NCBI GenBank assembly: GCA_023055505.1 | Contig: JALIRH010000001.1 | Coordinates: 91,976,530-92,040,529, forward strand | Length of the DNA: 64,000 nt | DNA from: Callipepla californica brunnescens | Lineage: Eukaryota; Chordata; Aves; Galliformes; Odontophoridae | Direction of reading: 5' to 3' | In this document: positions 1 through 12,970 of the stretch, in pieces | Position numbering within the stretch: the stretch's first letter is position 1 | How the letters are laid out: each line of letters starts with the position of its first letter | The notes under the pieces: generated by a model | The model's input: the letters and a program-made list of their open reading frames with translations, nothing else | Databases searched by the model: none | Told to the model about the DNA's origin: nothing | Program-made: the position numbers and the translations under genes

Positions 1-574
1 TTTGGCTGATTCCATCATGGAGAAGATGTAGAACATACCTGTCCAGAATTTCCAAAGCCCAGGGTGTAATAGGAGGTATAGGTAGATTATGAGAGTTTGT
101 TGTGTTGCAGTCTGCTTACTGAGAATGGAAAATCAATGAAGTGTAACATGCAAAACACATGCATCAAATCAAGGTGCTAAAGGATGAAAACAATTTTCTG
201 GCCACCCTCTCTTTCTTGATTACTTGCTAATTATTTGCTTCTTTTTTTCTTTCACTGCCAGATTGTATCTTCCAGACACAGAACAATTGTCATTCATGTC
301 CTCTAATCTATTTTTCACGGTTTGAAGCTGTTGGCAATAGAACAAGAAGTACTGAGGTCTGAAATGAGGTCACTAAAGTGTCTGGCTTTCATGGATGTAT
401 TGAGGAGGAAAGGTGAGTGTGTACTAGAGAAACAGGAAACTGAGAAATATAAAGGTGAATATAACAAAAGGCAAATACATCTCCCTTTCATCATTCCTGG
501 TGGAAGTATTCTTTAAATAACAGTTCAGACTCATTTTTAAATCCAAGTTTTCAAAAATTAAGAGTCATAAATGT

Positions 575-625
575 GTTTTTTTTTTTTTGTTTTTTTGTTT
601 TTTTTTGTTTTGGTTGTTGTTGCAG
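575..625. repeat. T-rich low-complexity tract
   Basis: Runs of 6-13 T separated by single G residues, ending in a short GTT repeat. It could be the remains of an A-tail on the minus strand, but no adjacent retrotransposon body is visible. Confidence 0.8.
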
Positions 626-1181
626 TACAGGAATTTTAGTATTGAGAAGGGAGATTTTTAGGGGGAGTAGGTATCTAAGACTGATTATGAGCTAGAATAT
701 CTTGAGGATTATCTGAAAACTCAACTCATGTCAACCACTATCATGATAATCAAAACCAATATCAAAATAGAGGTCTAGAGCTAGATTATTGGTAAGGTAG
801 TTGTTTAATTTTGCAAACAAAATTGAGTACTGCTAAGTATAAAAATTCAAATAAATCCTAATGAGAAACTATGTTAGTCAGCTATGAAACGAATTGATGT
901 TAGGCTTCCGTTAATAGTATTTTGCTTCTTTGTTTTCCTCTTTCCTTTTTCCATGGATAGCAGTATATTACCTTTTTACCTTTGCCTCTATCCGCTGTAT
1001 TCTGCAACTCAGAAGACTATGCCATTCAGAAACATTCTTCCTGAGAAGGCATAAAAGTTTAAATGACATTGTAATGACAGAGCTCTAGAGGAACATCTTA
1101 AAGTCAGTAGATATGCCCAAAGCCAGAGGCCACTTTCTTCTGCAGAGATTCAGGGAACTAACAGATAGGTTGAAGTTAAAA

Positions 1182-1199
1182 TAAATAAATAAATAAATC
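1182..1199. repeat. (AAAT)n short microsatellite
   Basis: About four and a half copies of AAAT in AT-rich flanks. Confidence 0.75.
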
Positions 1200-2129
1200 A
1201 GAGGAGACAGGGCAGGTGAGGTGCTGCCCAGTTAGTAATTTTAGGCACATGTACACATCACTGTTGCAAAAGACTAACTCTAAGTACTTAAAGACAAAGA
1301 CTTAAAATGAGAGCTAATATAACAAACTAATTCTTTGTGACCTACCCTTTGTCCACTGTTATTTTATAAATGTAACAAAGAATGTAAAGATTTTTTTCTT
1401 CAGGAAATTCATTTTTGTCTTTTTCAGCAAGTCTGTTCTACTTATAATATAATAGTGAAACAAAAATTAGATCAACTGTTTTTCATAATTTGCCTGAAAT
1501 TCACACAGAGGTATTTCATAGGTGTTGCAAAGATATTGACAGACTTTAAATATATAGCTTCAGAAAGATATTGTGGAGAAATAGAACTTGAGATTTTGCT
1601 GCCAGTCTCATGCACAGAATAAGTTGTTTATTTCTGTTTTACTTAAGCTATTGCAGGGTACATTTAAGTGATTTGTTTTTTTTTTTTTATAACTGCCTGA
1701 TGTGCTTGGATGATTGCCCAGACATAGGTCAGCATTGCAAGTTGTGAGCAGGAGCTGACCTAAGCAGCTAGAGAGGTTTCCTTTTGTGTACATGAAGTTG
1801 ATAACTACAATGCATTAATTGAAACGAGTGAAATAATGCATGTGCTTACACATTTCTATCTATGCGTAAGCAAGTATGAAGCCAGGGTATATTTCTGTGG
1901 GTCTGAAAACAACTTGACAGTGAGGGAAACAGTGTGAATGTTGCTCTGGGAGGAAGCCAAGAGAGAGACAGAGTGAGCTTCTTTTAGGCACAGAACTGAC
2001 TGCAAAAACAGACTTGTTTTTTTTTGAATAAAGAAATGGCCTCCTGTTTTTTATTCTATTTGAAGAGAGGAGACTGTAATTTTCCTTTGCAAATAAACAG
2101 AGTAGCACTAAAGAGATACCTGAATTAAA

Positions 2130-2213
2130 TTTTTTTTCTTCTTCTTTTTTTTCTTTTCTTTTTTTTTTTTTTTTTTCCTGAGAGAGAGAGAAAGAGGGAG
2201 AGAGGAGCAGCTT
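2130..2213. repeat. Polypyrimidine tract switching to (GA)n purine tract
   Basis: About 47 bases of T with interspersed C, followed within a few bases by a GA-rich purine run. A pyrimidine-to-purine switch of this kind can form triplex or slipped structures. A minus-strand reading frame across it is rich in Lys and is an artefact. Confidence 0.85.
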
Positions 2214-4099
2214 GGTAAGGCTATTAATACTGGTTCATTTCCAGCAGTAAAAGCAGCTTGTTTGAGATACTGTCTTTGCAAATAGCTTTGCATATCTTGA
2301 ACTTATCCACTTGTATTTGGGTCAAGATGCAAATAAATACTTTTCAGGAATGTGATTTGAAAACAATATGCTAATATATGTAATATACTAGGCAATGCAA
2401 ACTTAATCATTGCACTTTGAATTAAAGCACATTCTTGCTAATAAAAAAATATACAACTGCTTTGAATAAACAAACTTTTATTTCTTTACATCATTCTTTT
2501 CCACTCTTACCCATCCCACATCATGCTTCTTTAAAAAGAAAGACATTGTCCTTTTGGGATAAATAAGCCTGCAGCTCAGCTCGTGTGGAGTTCATACACA
2601 GAAGATACTATAGTATAAGAGATAAACATCTCTAGTGAGCCAAGCAAGGGCCATTACTCATATGGTTTGGAGGAAGGATTGCTGCTCCTACCTGCTTTCA
2701 GAAAAGGGGAAGATGGACATAAAATGGTGTACGAGTATGGATGTATACACAGTTGTAATATAAGTATAGTCATATAGAGGTGTTGGAAAAGATGGTTTTG
2801 TGAAGTTGCAGACATTTGTAGGTGATGTAGTTTGTCTCTTTGGTATATCTACATGTATGTGTATATCACACAAACTTGTTCCCCCCAGGGTTAAATTAAA
2901 GAGATCAAATAAAGTCTTGGCATATTCTTCTGCTATTCATATGAATATTTCTTGAATTCTAATAATGAATCTCAACTGAAGAAAGTGATGTGAAAGGTGT
3001 CTGAAGATTTTTGGATAACTGCTAAAATTAGTAGGAGAGTTTCCATATGAATATAGTGCCACAGATCACAGTGGTTTATGCTGATACGACAGTTCTTCTC
3101 TGCCTAAACAGAGTTAGGTTCCCATCTTACTGGTAATGCTACAGATTTCCATCTACAGAACTTTAAAATGGACAACAGAAAACACCCTAGTCATCATAAA
3201 TCTATAAATCTCAGTGTTTTCCCTATCTGAGCAGTAAGCTATTTCTCATGATAATCTTGTTTTTTTATACATCATTTATATATTCATTAAAATTAAATTG
3301 TTTCACATCATGGAAAAAAAAAAAAAGAGAAGATAGAAGCACAGTATCAAGTAGAACAGACAACCCAAGAGGTTTTTTTTTACCCATTTTTAGTGCTTCT
3401 CTGTTTAAATTGTGTTTGCTATTAGCAACCACAATGTTAAGTGCTTCAGATAATGTACTTTTCAAGGAAAATAATAAAACAAAAAACAAAAAGAAATAAC
3501 AAACCAGGGAGTGTGTAGGTAGCTTCCATTAGCAAGAATGGGATTCTGGGCACATTGGCAAATTACAAAATGCTCAGTTTAAAACCTGTTTATTAGGCAG
3601 TGGTTGTAAGCCCAGAGTGGGAGCATGGGAACACAAAATTAACACAAATTTTCAGACTTACTATCTTTTCATGGAACTGATTTATTAGTTTTTCTTCGTT
3701 TTAACTCCAGAATATTTTTTCCAAGCTTTTCTCAATAATGAATAATAGCTAAGCAATGCATAGAGTAATAGGAAAAAAAAAAAGCTTGAGTTTTACGAGG
3801 TAAGAGAATAACCACCATTATTTTTATTCTTTCAGTGTCATTTAAGGCCAGTCTTTCTACATGTGATACTGAAAGCCTGTAACAAAATCCTGAAAGTACT
3901 TTCTGTTACTTAAGGTTAAGACCAACTGATTCGGGTAAGACATGGTACAGATTGTGTCTTTTGCTCAGGATTTGTGAAGTGGACATATGCCAAAAATCCA
4001 CAAGATATAATAGACTGTCTTGTGAAACTACTCTGTTGAAGAATTCACAGTAACCCGAGGCTGTATATTCATGAATTGGTTCAGTTTAAGTGGATGTCT

Positions 4100-4118
4100 C
4101 AAAAAAAAAAAAAAAAAG
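4100..4118. repeat. Poly-A run
   Basis: An uninterrupted run of about 18 A. No repeat body is recognisable on its 5' side. Confidence 0.8.
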
Positions 4119-6647
4119 CATTTACATTTGAGTATTTGAACAATATTTTATGTAAGAATGATACTGCTTTCTGACCCTTGAAGGGATCTTCCTTTCCAGC
4201 CAATTGAGTCTGCCACCTTGTGAGACGGGAGGAAAGTACACTGAATCACTCAACAAGGCCATCAATTTCATCAGCCCTTTAACTTCTTTTTAGCTGTCGT
4301 ATTTCAAGACATTTTAAGTGGGCTCCTCCTGCTGCCTTTAAACGTTGGAATAGATTCAGGATCATAAGTAATGAAAATTCTACTCATATTAGAACTCTAG
4401 AATATATATAATTTTTATTATTTTCTGAAGAACAGAAAAAGAAGAAAGTCTTTTTCTATAATTGTGATAAGCGTGACTCCGCTAGAAGGAGTGCATTCAG
4501 TATATCTGTAATCATCCTGATAGTAATAACTGCAATTCAGGCACTCAGATTTAGATAGTTGCAGCATCTGAGGTACGGACTCAAATGCGTGAAAGACCCA
4601 AATGGTTCTAACATCCCTCATGTACATCTCCAAGTTCTTTCCATCCCCCCCCCAACGTGTCAACAGAACACTTAATAAGTCTCCTTCACGTCTAGGCTCT
4701 AACTGCCCATGCAAGAGGCCATCCAGTCAGAGCTGCAAGTTGCTTCAATTCAAGAGGTTCTTCTCCAGTCAGGGTCGTAATCACGCGGGGATTATGTACC
4801 CCACTTGACTTCTGCTCTTGTCTCCTGGAGACAGCCTATGTTCTTAGTGTCTTCTTGTCCAACTTGTTTTTCAGCCTCAACTCTGAACATTTCATGAACC
4901 CCCACAGATAGTTATTAGTTTTGATAGATAGCTGGACAGCACTAGAAATGAAATTCTTAAGATGGACAATAACTTTTCAAGAAAACTGTGAATAGCTACA
5001 CCTAATACTTCTGGATATATTTGATTATTTAGTGTATTATACTGCCAAAAAGTTAGCAAGCAAGAAGTAGATCCCAGAATTTCAAATGGAACTGGAGATA
5101 AAAAACATTTCAGTTTTAATTAACAATTAAAAACCTATATTAAGAAAATCAGCAAAAAATAGATCAAAATTGCAACTTAGAAACTGGAAGGAGAAGTTTG
5201 TTAAAAATTTATTACGTAGATTTTGAAATTTGATAGAATTTTCATCTATTCCATATTTTTTTTACATCAGAATTTTTCTTGCCAGCAATTTTTAAACAAA
5301 ATATGATTTATATAGTCTTCTAAAAAGGAAAATAATATTTTCAATGTTGTTTACAGTGGAGCTATAATGATAAATGAGATTTTGATATGCAGTGAGTTGT
5401 CAATGTACAAATTCATTTTCATGGAATTTAGTGTACTGCATCACACACTGGATAATGGACCAAATAATTATCTTAAGAGCTGACAGTGACAATGTGATCC
5501 AAAACATTAATTGTCTTGCATGATGAGAGTTTCTTCCTGAAAATCTACAGCACAGTGATAGTATTTATTCTACATGCTTATTATCTCTGTATCAGAAGTG
5601 TACAGAGATCAAGGATACACAGTTTGATTTTCGTCACTTTGCTTCCACTGGACTCCTTAATTGCAGCCGCTGTTACTTGTCACCACTGTTGTGAAGGTCA
5701 CTGAACAATTTCCAGGATAACCCAGTATTCTCACATCCTTCTGAAACATTTCCCTTTGGGGCTGAAATGTTTCATGTTTCGTTTCTGTATGAAGAGCAAA
5801 GTACCTGCAGTTAGTTTAAAGTCCTGGGAGAATTAGAAGAAACACTTTTTTTTTTTTCCTTTATAAATGGTTTTTGCTTTTAGCAGCAGGTCAGGGATGT
5901 TATGCTGTTGAGAGATGCTGAGAAGCTGGTACTGGATTCTATAGAGTAAATACTTGTTACCGTGTTTTCATACAGATACTATGTGTAATGGAAAAAAAAA
6001 TTCTACAGTTCCATGAACTTTTAAAGTGCTTTCCTATCTTAGAAAAGGAAGACAACCAAAACACAAGATGAAGAGCTCTTATGAATATGGCCGTTTCTGC
6101 TGAAAGCTGAAACTTTACACTAATAGTCTCGAGATTACTTAATTCTATTTCATTCCTGAGTCTTGGCTTAATAAAGCTCCCAGCTATACATAAAAGATAA
6201 ATGTTTTTGCATTGTGGCTAAAAATAGTTATTGGATTCACCTTCTAATTCATTTTTCTGCTTTATCACAGGGGACTTTAAAGTCACATTTCCAGGTGTGA
6301 AAATTTAGTATAATAATCTACAGTTTGAATTGGATACATATAGTTGATTGTGTTAAATCTAATTTCTAGTTTTTCCTAGGTGTAAATAGTAACTGAAAGG
6401 AAGCCGAAAATAGGAAGGAAATCAATTTCTTTCCTCTTTTCCAAACCACGTTCTAGAAAAGTCTATCCAACTTGCTCATGATCATGTTAGTCCACATAAT
6501 CTTTGATCAGTCATATCACTGGTTTATTTTTATTCCTGGCCACATAGTTTGTAGACAGGGTAACCTGGGCAAGAGAGGAGATCAAAGAGGAATCAGCTTT
6601 GATTTCATATGAAGTATGAGTAGAATTGACTAGGTCTGTATTTAATT

Positions 6648-6719
6648 TCTTTTTCTCCGTTCCCTTTCCTTTCCCTTTTCCTTTCTCCTTCTCTTTCCCT
6701 TTTCTTTTTCTTTTTTCCA
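6648..6719. repeat. Polypyrimidine (C/T) tract
   Basis: About 70 bases almost purely C and T, built from CCTTT-like units and interrupted by a single G near 6659. The minus-strand Lys/Glu/Gly-rich frames over it are low-complexity artefacts, not proteins. Confidence 0.9.
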
Positions 6720-8812
6720 TGATGTAAGTTAGATGATACCTTAAATTCTGCATCAGTTACAGTTGTATTAATTAGCACACTACCAAAACCTAGAGTGTAT
6801 TTAGAAAATCTTCCTGAATTTAAATTATATATCAGTAGCATTAGTAAAGTCAGTTCCGGGCACTGAAGTGTTAGTTTCTCAGTGTTATACTTTCTCTGAT
6901 TAGAGGACTTGTGAATCACTTACTAAACAAACAAACAAAAAAACCACAGATGTGATTACAAGAAGAAGAATAAAAAATCCTATGTTTCTTCTCACTAATT
7001 TACAAATACTTTATGGTAAAGAAATACCCTTCATTCAGAATAGCATTACTCTTAAAAAGTCAAAAACATGTTCAAATGAGTCATCATTAGTCCAGCTGGA
7101 ACTCTAGTGAATTTAGGAATTAGGGACTAGGCACTACTAGTCCAGTATTTCCCTTTTACACATCTTTAAAAAAACAAATGAACAATCAACACAGGAATCA
7201 TCTCAGACAATGAAAGCATTAAAAATTTTATTATTGAAATATACGAGATAATCTTTAACTAGACAAAAATATTTTCTCTATTAAAAAAACTACTGACTCA
7301 TGTATTTTCTAGAAGCATAAAGAAGTATATCTCAACGTACTTCATAAAAAAATAGCAGTGTGAAATTTCAAATTCAGAGTATCATTTTCGGATGCTACCT
7401 TATTTATGTGGTGATGGAATTTTATTAAGTCAATTATATCGTCATTGATTTGAGCATTCATAGTGTTCACAGAACTTTTCTTTCTGAGGTTGATTGGACA
7501 TTACAAGGAGTTAGCAAAAATAATCTGTGGCAATTTCATCCGCCAGTCTGAATGTAAAGGTTCAGTGCCTAGAAAATATGATTTTGCAACTCCCCAAAAT
7601 TCTTAAAGCACTTATGTAATGAGGAAATATGCTCTTAATCATTTTTATCTATAGATATATGTAGTTGGATGTGGTGATTTCATAAAAGTAATTGTGATTA
7701 TGTTGTTTTATACTGAACTTAAAAAAATCAATGTAAGATGAGAGTACAAGAGACATAAATTCTATATGCGTACACTGAAGAGCAAGTAGTAGTTGCGGAT
7801 ATTTTTTAGAATAGTAAATATATTTTTCAATGTTATTACAAAATTTGTCTTAGAGTTGGTTAAACACTTGTTAATAGCAGAGGAAAGTTTTCATTTATTT
7901 GCTCATCTGTCAATCCACAGTCAATATCACTGCTGTTTACAGAGACTGAAGAAAAGAAAGTAAAAAAAGGAATTGTGGTCTTATCTACTAAAACAGAAAA
8001 ATGTTCACCTCATTGCATTCTCTGAACAATGAAGGTAAATATCACAAGCATAGTCTATATGCAGCTGACTTGCATAGACTGAATATGTCTATAAATGAAG
8101 TTAATTGTACACTATTCATTCATGTTCATTGTAGTGTCTCATGGCATTTCAGAGCCCTGAATGTTGAATGGTGAAGGCTGTTGATTTTATATGATCCTTC
8201 AGAGAGCCAAGCTGTAAACAAAAATTATGAAAGGCATAATATGGTCCCAAAGTCCCAAAGCATGCATAGCTACATTCATTGCTTTGGATTTGCTGATTCA
8301 TATAAACAGATTTCAGTTGTACTGTCACGATGACAGCTTATGATGATAAAAGGACTCCCTGAATAGTTTCAGTTCTTGCATTCATTCTGAGGCTATTTCT
8401 TTGTCCTGTGAGAAATGAAGATGCTGTGTGCATTACTTACTATAATACGTACTAAATAAATGGCTTGAACAGCTGTTCAGAGTTCATTCTGTACCTCTGT
8501 CACAGAATGTCTTTAATTTCTCCTGAGTCTGTGAGACCTGGGCAGTGCAGTAACCATTACAGTCTCCATTTTAATGTGAGTATGTTAGAAATATAGAGGG
8601 AGATTCAGCCCATCTTCTGTATTTTAGAAGTCCGTTGATGTTGCAGGACAAATTTGAAGTAGAGCAGACAAATTGTACTCTTCTTTCTGTTGATCACAAA
8701 GGGGGCCTTGGATGATTAGTTCAATCTGAATGTATGAGTTTATGTGGTAATTCAGTTCATTGTAGAATCAGCTAAATAGTGACAGCCCAAAGATCCTAAT
8801 AGTACTGCAAAT

Positions 8813-8845
8813 TTATATATACATATATATACATACATATATACA
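8813..8845. repeat. TA/CA-rich microsatellite
   Basis: Alternating TATATA and TACATA units over about 33 bases. Confidence 0.8.
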
Positions 8846-11800
8846 GTTAGTTTTGAAATGGTGCTGGATGGAATGTCTGCTCAGGATTCATTCTGTCAGG
8901 CCAAAATCACTATCATTTTACTTCCCCTTCTCTACTTGAATCCTCTCTTCAGTAGAAGATTAAAAAACACAACAGTAATCACAAAGTCGTTTTAGTTGCA
9001 ATGAATAAGTTCACACCAATCGTCTTTTTTTTTATTTTTACCTCCAATGAAAGAAGTGCCACAAATTACATCTATGACTTTGTTTCTTGAAACTAGGTAA
9101 GGCTGTTCTTTTTGGCTTCTTTCTTTATCTTTGGGATCATCTCCTCTCTATCTACTCAGTACTTTTTTTCATCTTTAACAGATTTAGCAGAATTGCATGC
9201 AGTATCCCACATTCTCAGCAGGACAGCAGAACTAATAGTTTTGTCACTAAGAGAGGTTATTTTTGCTTCAGCAATACTACACTGACAACTCACGGTATGC
9301 AAGAAAACATGATTATTATTATTTTTTTTTCATCTTGTCATTTTTGTCTGCTAAATTTGGAGTCATGATATCAGTCTTCATGTACCAGTCTCTAAATGTG
9401 TGATCTAATGTTTCTGACATATAAATTCTTATTTCACTAGTCCAGCCCTCGATGATGACACCTTCAGTACTCAGTATCTCCAGCCTTTATGTGATGTTCG
9501 GATTCTGCCTACAAGTCCTGACTTTTTATGAAGGGATTTTGTAATCAAAATATTAGAATAAATCAGTATCAACACTGATCTGGAGGGATGCATTTGTCAT
9601 ATATTTTCAACCCAGCTGGAGAAATTTCCTTTTCCATATAACCTGTTGCCTCCTTTGCTTTATCTAATCAGTTAATTAATTTATGAACTTATGATGCTCA
9701 ACTCATTTGCCAATTCATTCACTAATCACAGTCTCTTCAGTTAAATGAGCAGATTTCATTTTCACATCACATCAACATTTTTCCTAGATTTTAGCTAGCT
9801 AAAGTCTATTTAATCCCTTTCATCTAGTCCTGAGACTGTCCCAGTCTACTCATTCAGCAGCTGATTCTCATTACCATGAAAAAAAAGGTGGAATTTAGTG
9901 TAGAAACAGCATTTCTTCATCTCCTTTTCTATGAACAGCTCCTTATGCTGGTTTTATTTTGATAGTTGAGGAGGAAGTAATAAACATATCTGAATGAAAG
10001 CCTAATTATTCAATGTACTGAAATATTTTACTGTTACTATTTTTAAGGAGCTGTTTAGCACAATGATAATGATTCACAATATTATGAATAAGTCTCAAAG
10101 TTTCCAAAATAATTAGGATTATATCTAAATAAACTCATAGTATAGCTCTATAAAACTGTTCTATTGACATTATAGAACTGTACAGAACCAAGCGTTTCAG
10201 AAAATATATCCCATTTTAATTTCAAAACTGTATGAATTTGGTAAGATTACTTTTTGGTGACAAGCAGCTGCACTGGGAGCTTCTGTGTTGTTTATTAATA
10301 CAAGAATTGAAGTAAAGATTGGATTTTTAGGGAAGTAATCACAGAAATATAGGAGGAAGGCCAATAATGTCCTTAGTGATGAAAAAGTTTTGTTATTAAC
10401 AACTTATAACTTCTTCAGGAGGAAAATGAATAGATTCTCCTCAGGGTTTTCATATTCAAGCAGAGATGTAATTTTTTATGACATCTCAGCCTGCTTGTGT
10501 ACAAGAAGAGGCTCAGCATTTCCACATCTCTTCATTCCACCAAACTTTATGCTTGCCTGCCAACCCATACACTGACATAAAACATATGCAGTAGTACTAA
10601 TTGGTAGAGAAGTGCTCTTAATCTATGCCACATCTTCTTAGTTAGTTGCAGAAACAGACTATCTGGACTCAGTCTGTTGTAGCAATGCATTTCGATTTTA
10701 GGATCCAGGTCTCTTAAAACTAATGTTTAACTACCTATAAAATCAATGGAGAATAGGAGATGTCATTGGAAGACTACTGAGATAAGGTTCTGAGTACAGA
10801 AGTGAATAAAGAAATTCTGGGGAAAAACGGTACAATTCATGAAGTGTTACAGCAAAATCAACAAAAAGCAAGCCTTAGATTTATGCTAAAATAAGAACTT
10901 ATGATTGAAATACTTTTATAGTACTTGATATGGATCAGATCTTGACCTGTGAAATAAATAGCATTTATTTATCTGCGATTTTCTTTCTTTTCATGGAATA
11001 TAAAAAAAAAAATATAATCATTTTTTAATAAACTGTTGGTGGGAAAGACAGATGATGGGAAAGAAAACGGAATATGTACAAAGTATTAGGATAAATAAAT
11101 TCATACACCTGTTAAATAGTAAATTGCTAATTCAAGTTGTTGACCATTTGCCTGAGTGAAAGAAAAAAAGCAAACAAACAAAGCAAAACAAAAAATATTT
11201 CTTGAGAATGCACTATTTGGCACAAAATTGAATTAATTAATAAGGTGAAACCAAAACATAATTTTTAAAAGGTGTTTTAAACTAATTCCTTACACATTTC
11301 ACTAAAAGTCTGGTTTGAAGAAGAGTTGAAAAAAATAGGCCTTAAATAGGTCAGGGAGTTAAGACTGCATTTGTATGAATGAAATATTTTTACTCTATCT
11401 CATGGACGTTAGATGGCAGCATTAATCAAGATGTTAAAGGCAGCATTTTATTAAGGGAAAAAGACCCTCAGAAAATCCTTTAAAACATTTATATATAGGT
11501 TTTATTTTCCAATTTTGAAGGATTTTTTTCTTTTAATAATTTCAAATGTATGGGCTTGTAACTTTCACAAAATTATGCCTTTTTGTATTAAGTGGGACAA
11601 GAGAAAAGCTGATCGTGTTTTTCATAGAAGTCATAAATGAAAATCCCATTGAAAAGAATAAAAGAAACAGAAATCTTATAATGAGGAATATAGTCACAGA
11701 CAGCATAGAGGATGCCAGAAAAAAAGAATAAAAGTGGAGATGACTGGTGGTAATGCATGGAACATTAAGGAGTTTGAAGTAAATCATCTGACTACCAAAG

Positions 11801-12485
11801 AAACAGATTTATCTTCTTTGTTATCTGAATTATTCACATATTTATCACCTAATCAAAACTCTTCCAGTGACTTCCAACTTAAGTAAAACCATCACTACTA
11901 TTCTTTTTTATTGTTCTATAAATGGCAATGGTGATAAGTCATGCAGTGATTGCTCAGTGCTAGGGTTTTCAAACTGCTTCATTAGAATTTATTTGCTTGA
12001 CTCATGAGGTGCTGACACCTCTTAGCAAGACAGCTCACCCAACTTAGTCACTCCAAAATTTTAGCAGAACTTGCTTCAGGATCTTATTTTACCTTGTGAC
12101 CCACATGACTACATGTCTGTCACAGGACTGTTGGTTAACTTTCAGTTTCCCTGGCAAGACAATAGAACACCTGGCTAAGCTGTGAAGCTCAGAGCACCTG
12201 AAGTCAAATACGTTGATCAAAATTCTGTGAATTAAAACCAGAAATCAGAATAACCTCTTTGTGAATGTAATCTGCTTGTTCAATAGGGGTAAAAAAAGAA
12301 ACACACTTCATAGTGTACTTTGATATGAAGAAAGGCTGTTCATATTGTTTCTTCTCAACAAAGAAATGAGTCACGGTGAATAAAAATATCATTATGCAGA
12401 TGAAGTTACCGTAGCGTTACTGCACATATGTGGTTATAATAGTATAGACAAGAGTAGTAGACTACAAGAGTAGTTTATGGCCACT

Positions 12486-12970
12486 TTTTGTCAGTGTGGA
12501 AAGTCTTTTAGGGGGGATCACAAGCAACTGTGTTCTAGGCCCCAGTTCTGATCTACACTGCTGCTGGGACTGCTGCGCTCCATTCACCCAGGGTTTTGGG
12601 ATTTGGTGGCCTGCACATAAGGCAAGATTTGATAAAGTGTATGTCTATGGTCATTACCCAGACTACTGGCAAAGATTAGAAGGAAAAAGAGATAAAAGAA
12701 CCTCGGGGTGTGCCCTCTTCTTGAAGAAGATACAATGGAACAGTATCCTCAGTCATGGCCTGAACTATATTTCTACCTCACATTGCTCCTTCTGATGCTG
12801 AACCCTACTGTCTTTATTTCCTTCTCAGGCCCTGAGCTGTCCCCATAGAGCTTCCTGATGCCCACAGCTGCCTTGTTCCTAGATGAGGAGGTGGAACAGG
12901 TCCTGGATGTGTCTGCCCCGTTCACCCACAAGGATCCCCTGGCCCCAGGGAGTAGCTAACCCATATGGCA
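12486..12970. other. Unidentified GC-richer block
   Basis: This block is visibly richer in G+C than its surroundings, with CpG-containing words and CCC/GGG runs. It includes a 99-codon plus-strand frame (12496-12795). A shorter downstream frame from the ATG at 12858 to a TAA at 12951-12953 contains an acidic segment (reads LFLDEEVEQVLDVSAPF). I recognise no protein family in either. The block could be an old LTR, a retroposed gene fragment or an unannotated repeat; edges are approximate. Confidence 0.35.

Larger units (their letters stand above)
1..12480. other. AT-rich non-coding DNA, no gene recognised
   Basis: I see no exon, RNA gene or recognisable transposon in this stretch. Reading frames are short, begin at arbitrary ATG or TTG codons and show no family resemblance; several of the longer ones are translations of poly-T or polypyrimidine tracts. 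The only distinct structures are the simple repeats listed separately. Very old, unrecognisable repeats or lncRNA exons cannot be excluded without alignment. Confidence 0.7.

Noticed and set aside
6511..6919. Two Lys/Glu-rich minus-strand frames
   Set aside because: They translate the polypyrimidine tract and are low-complexity artefacts.
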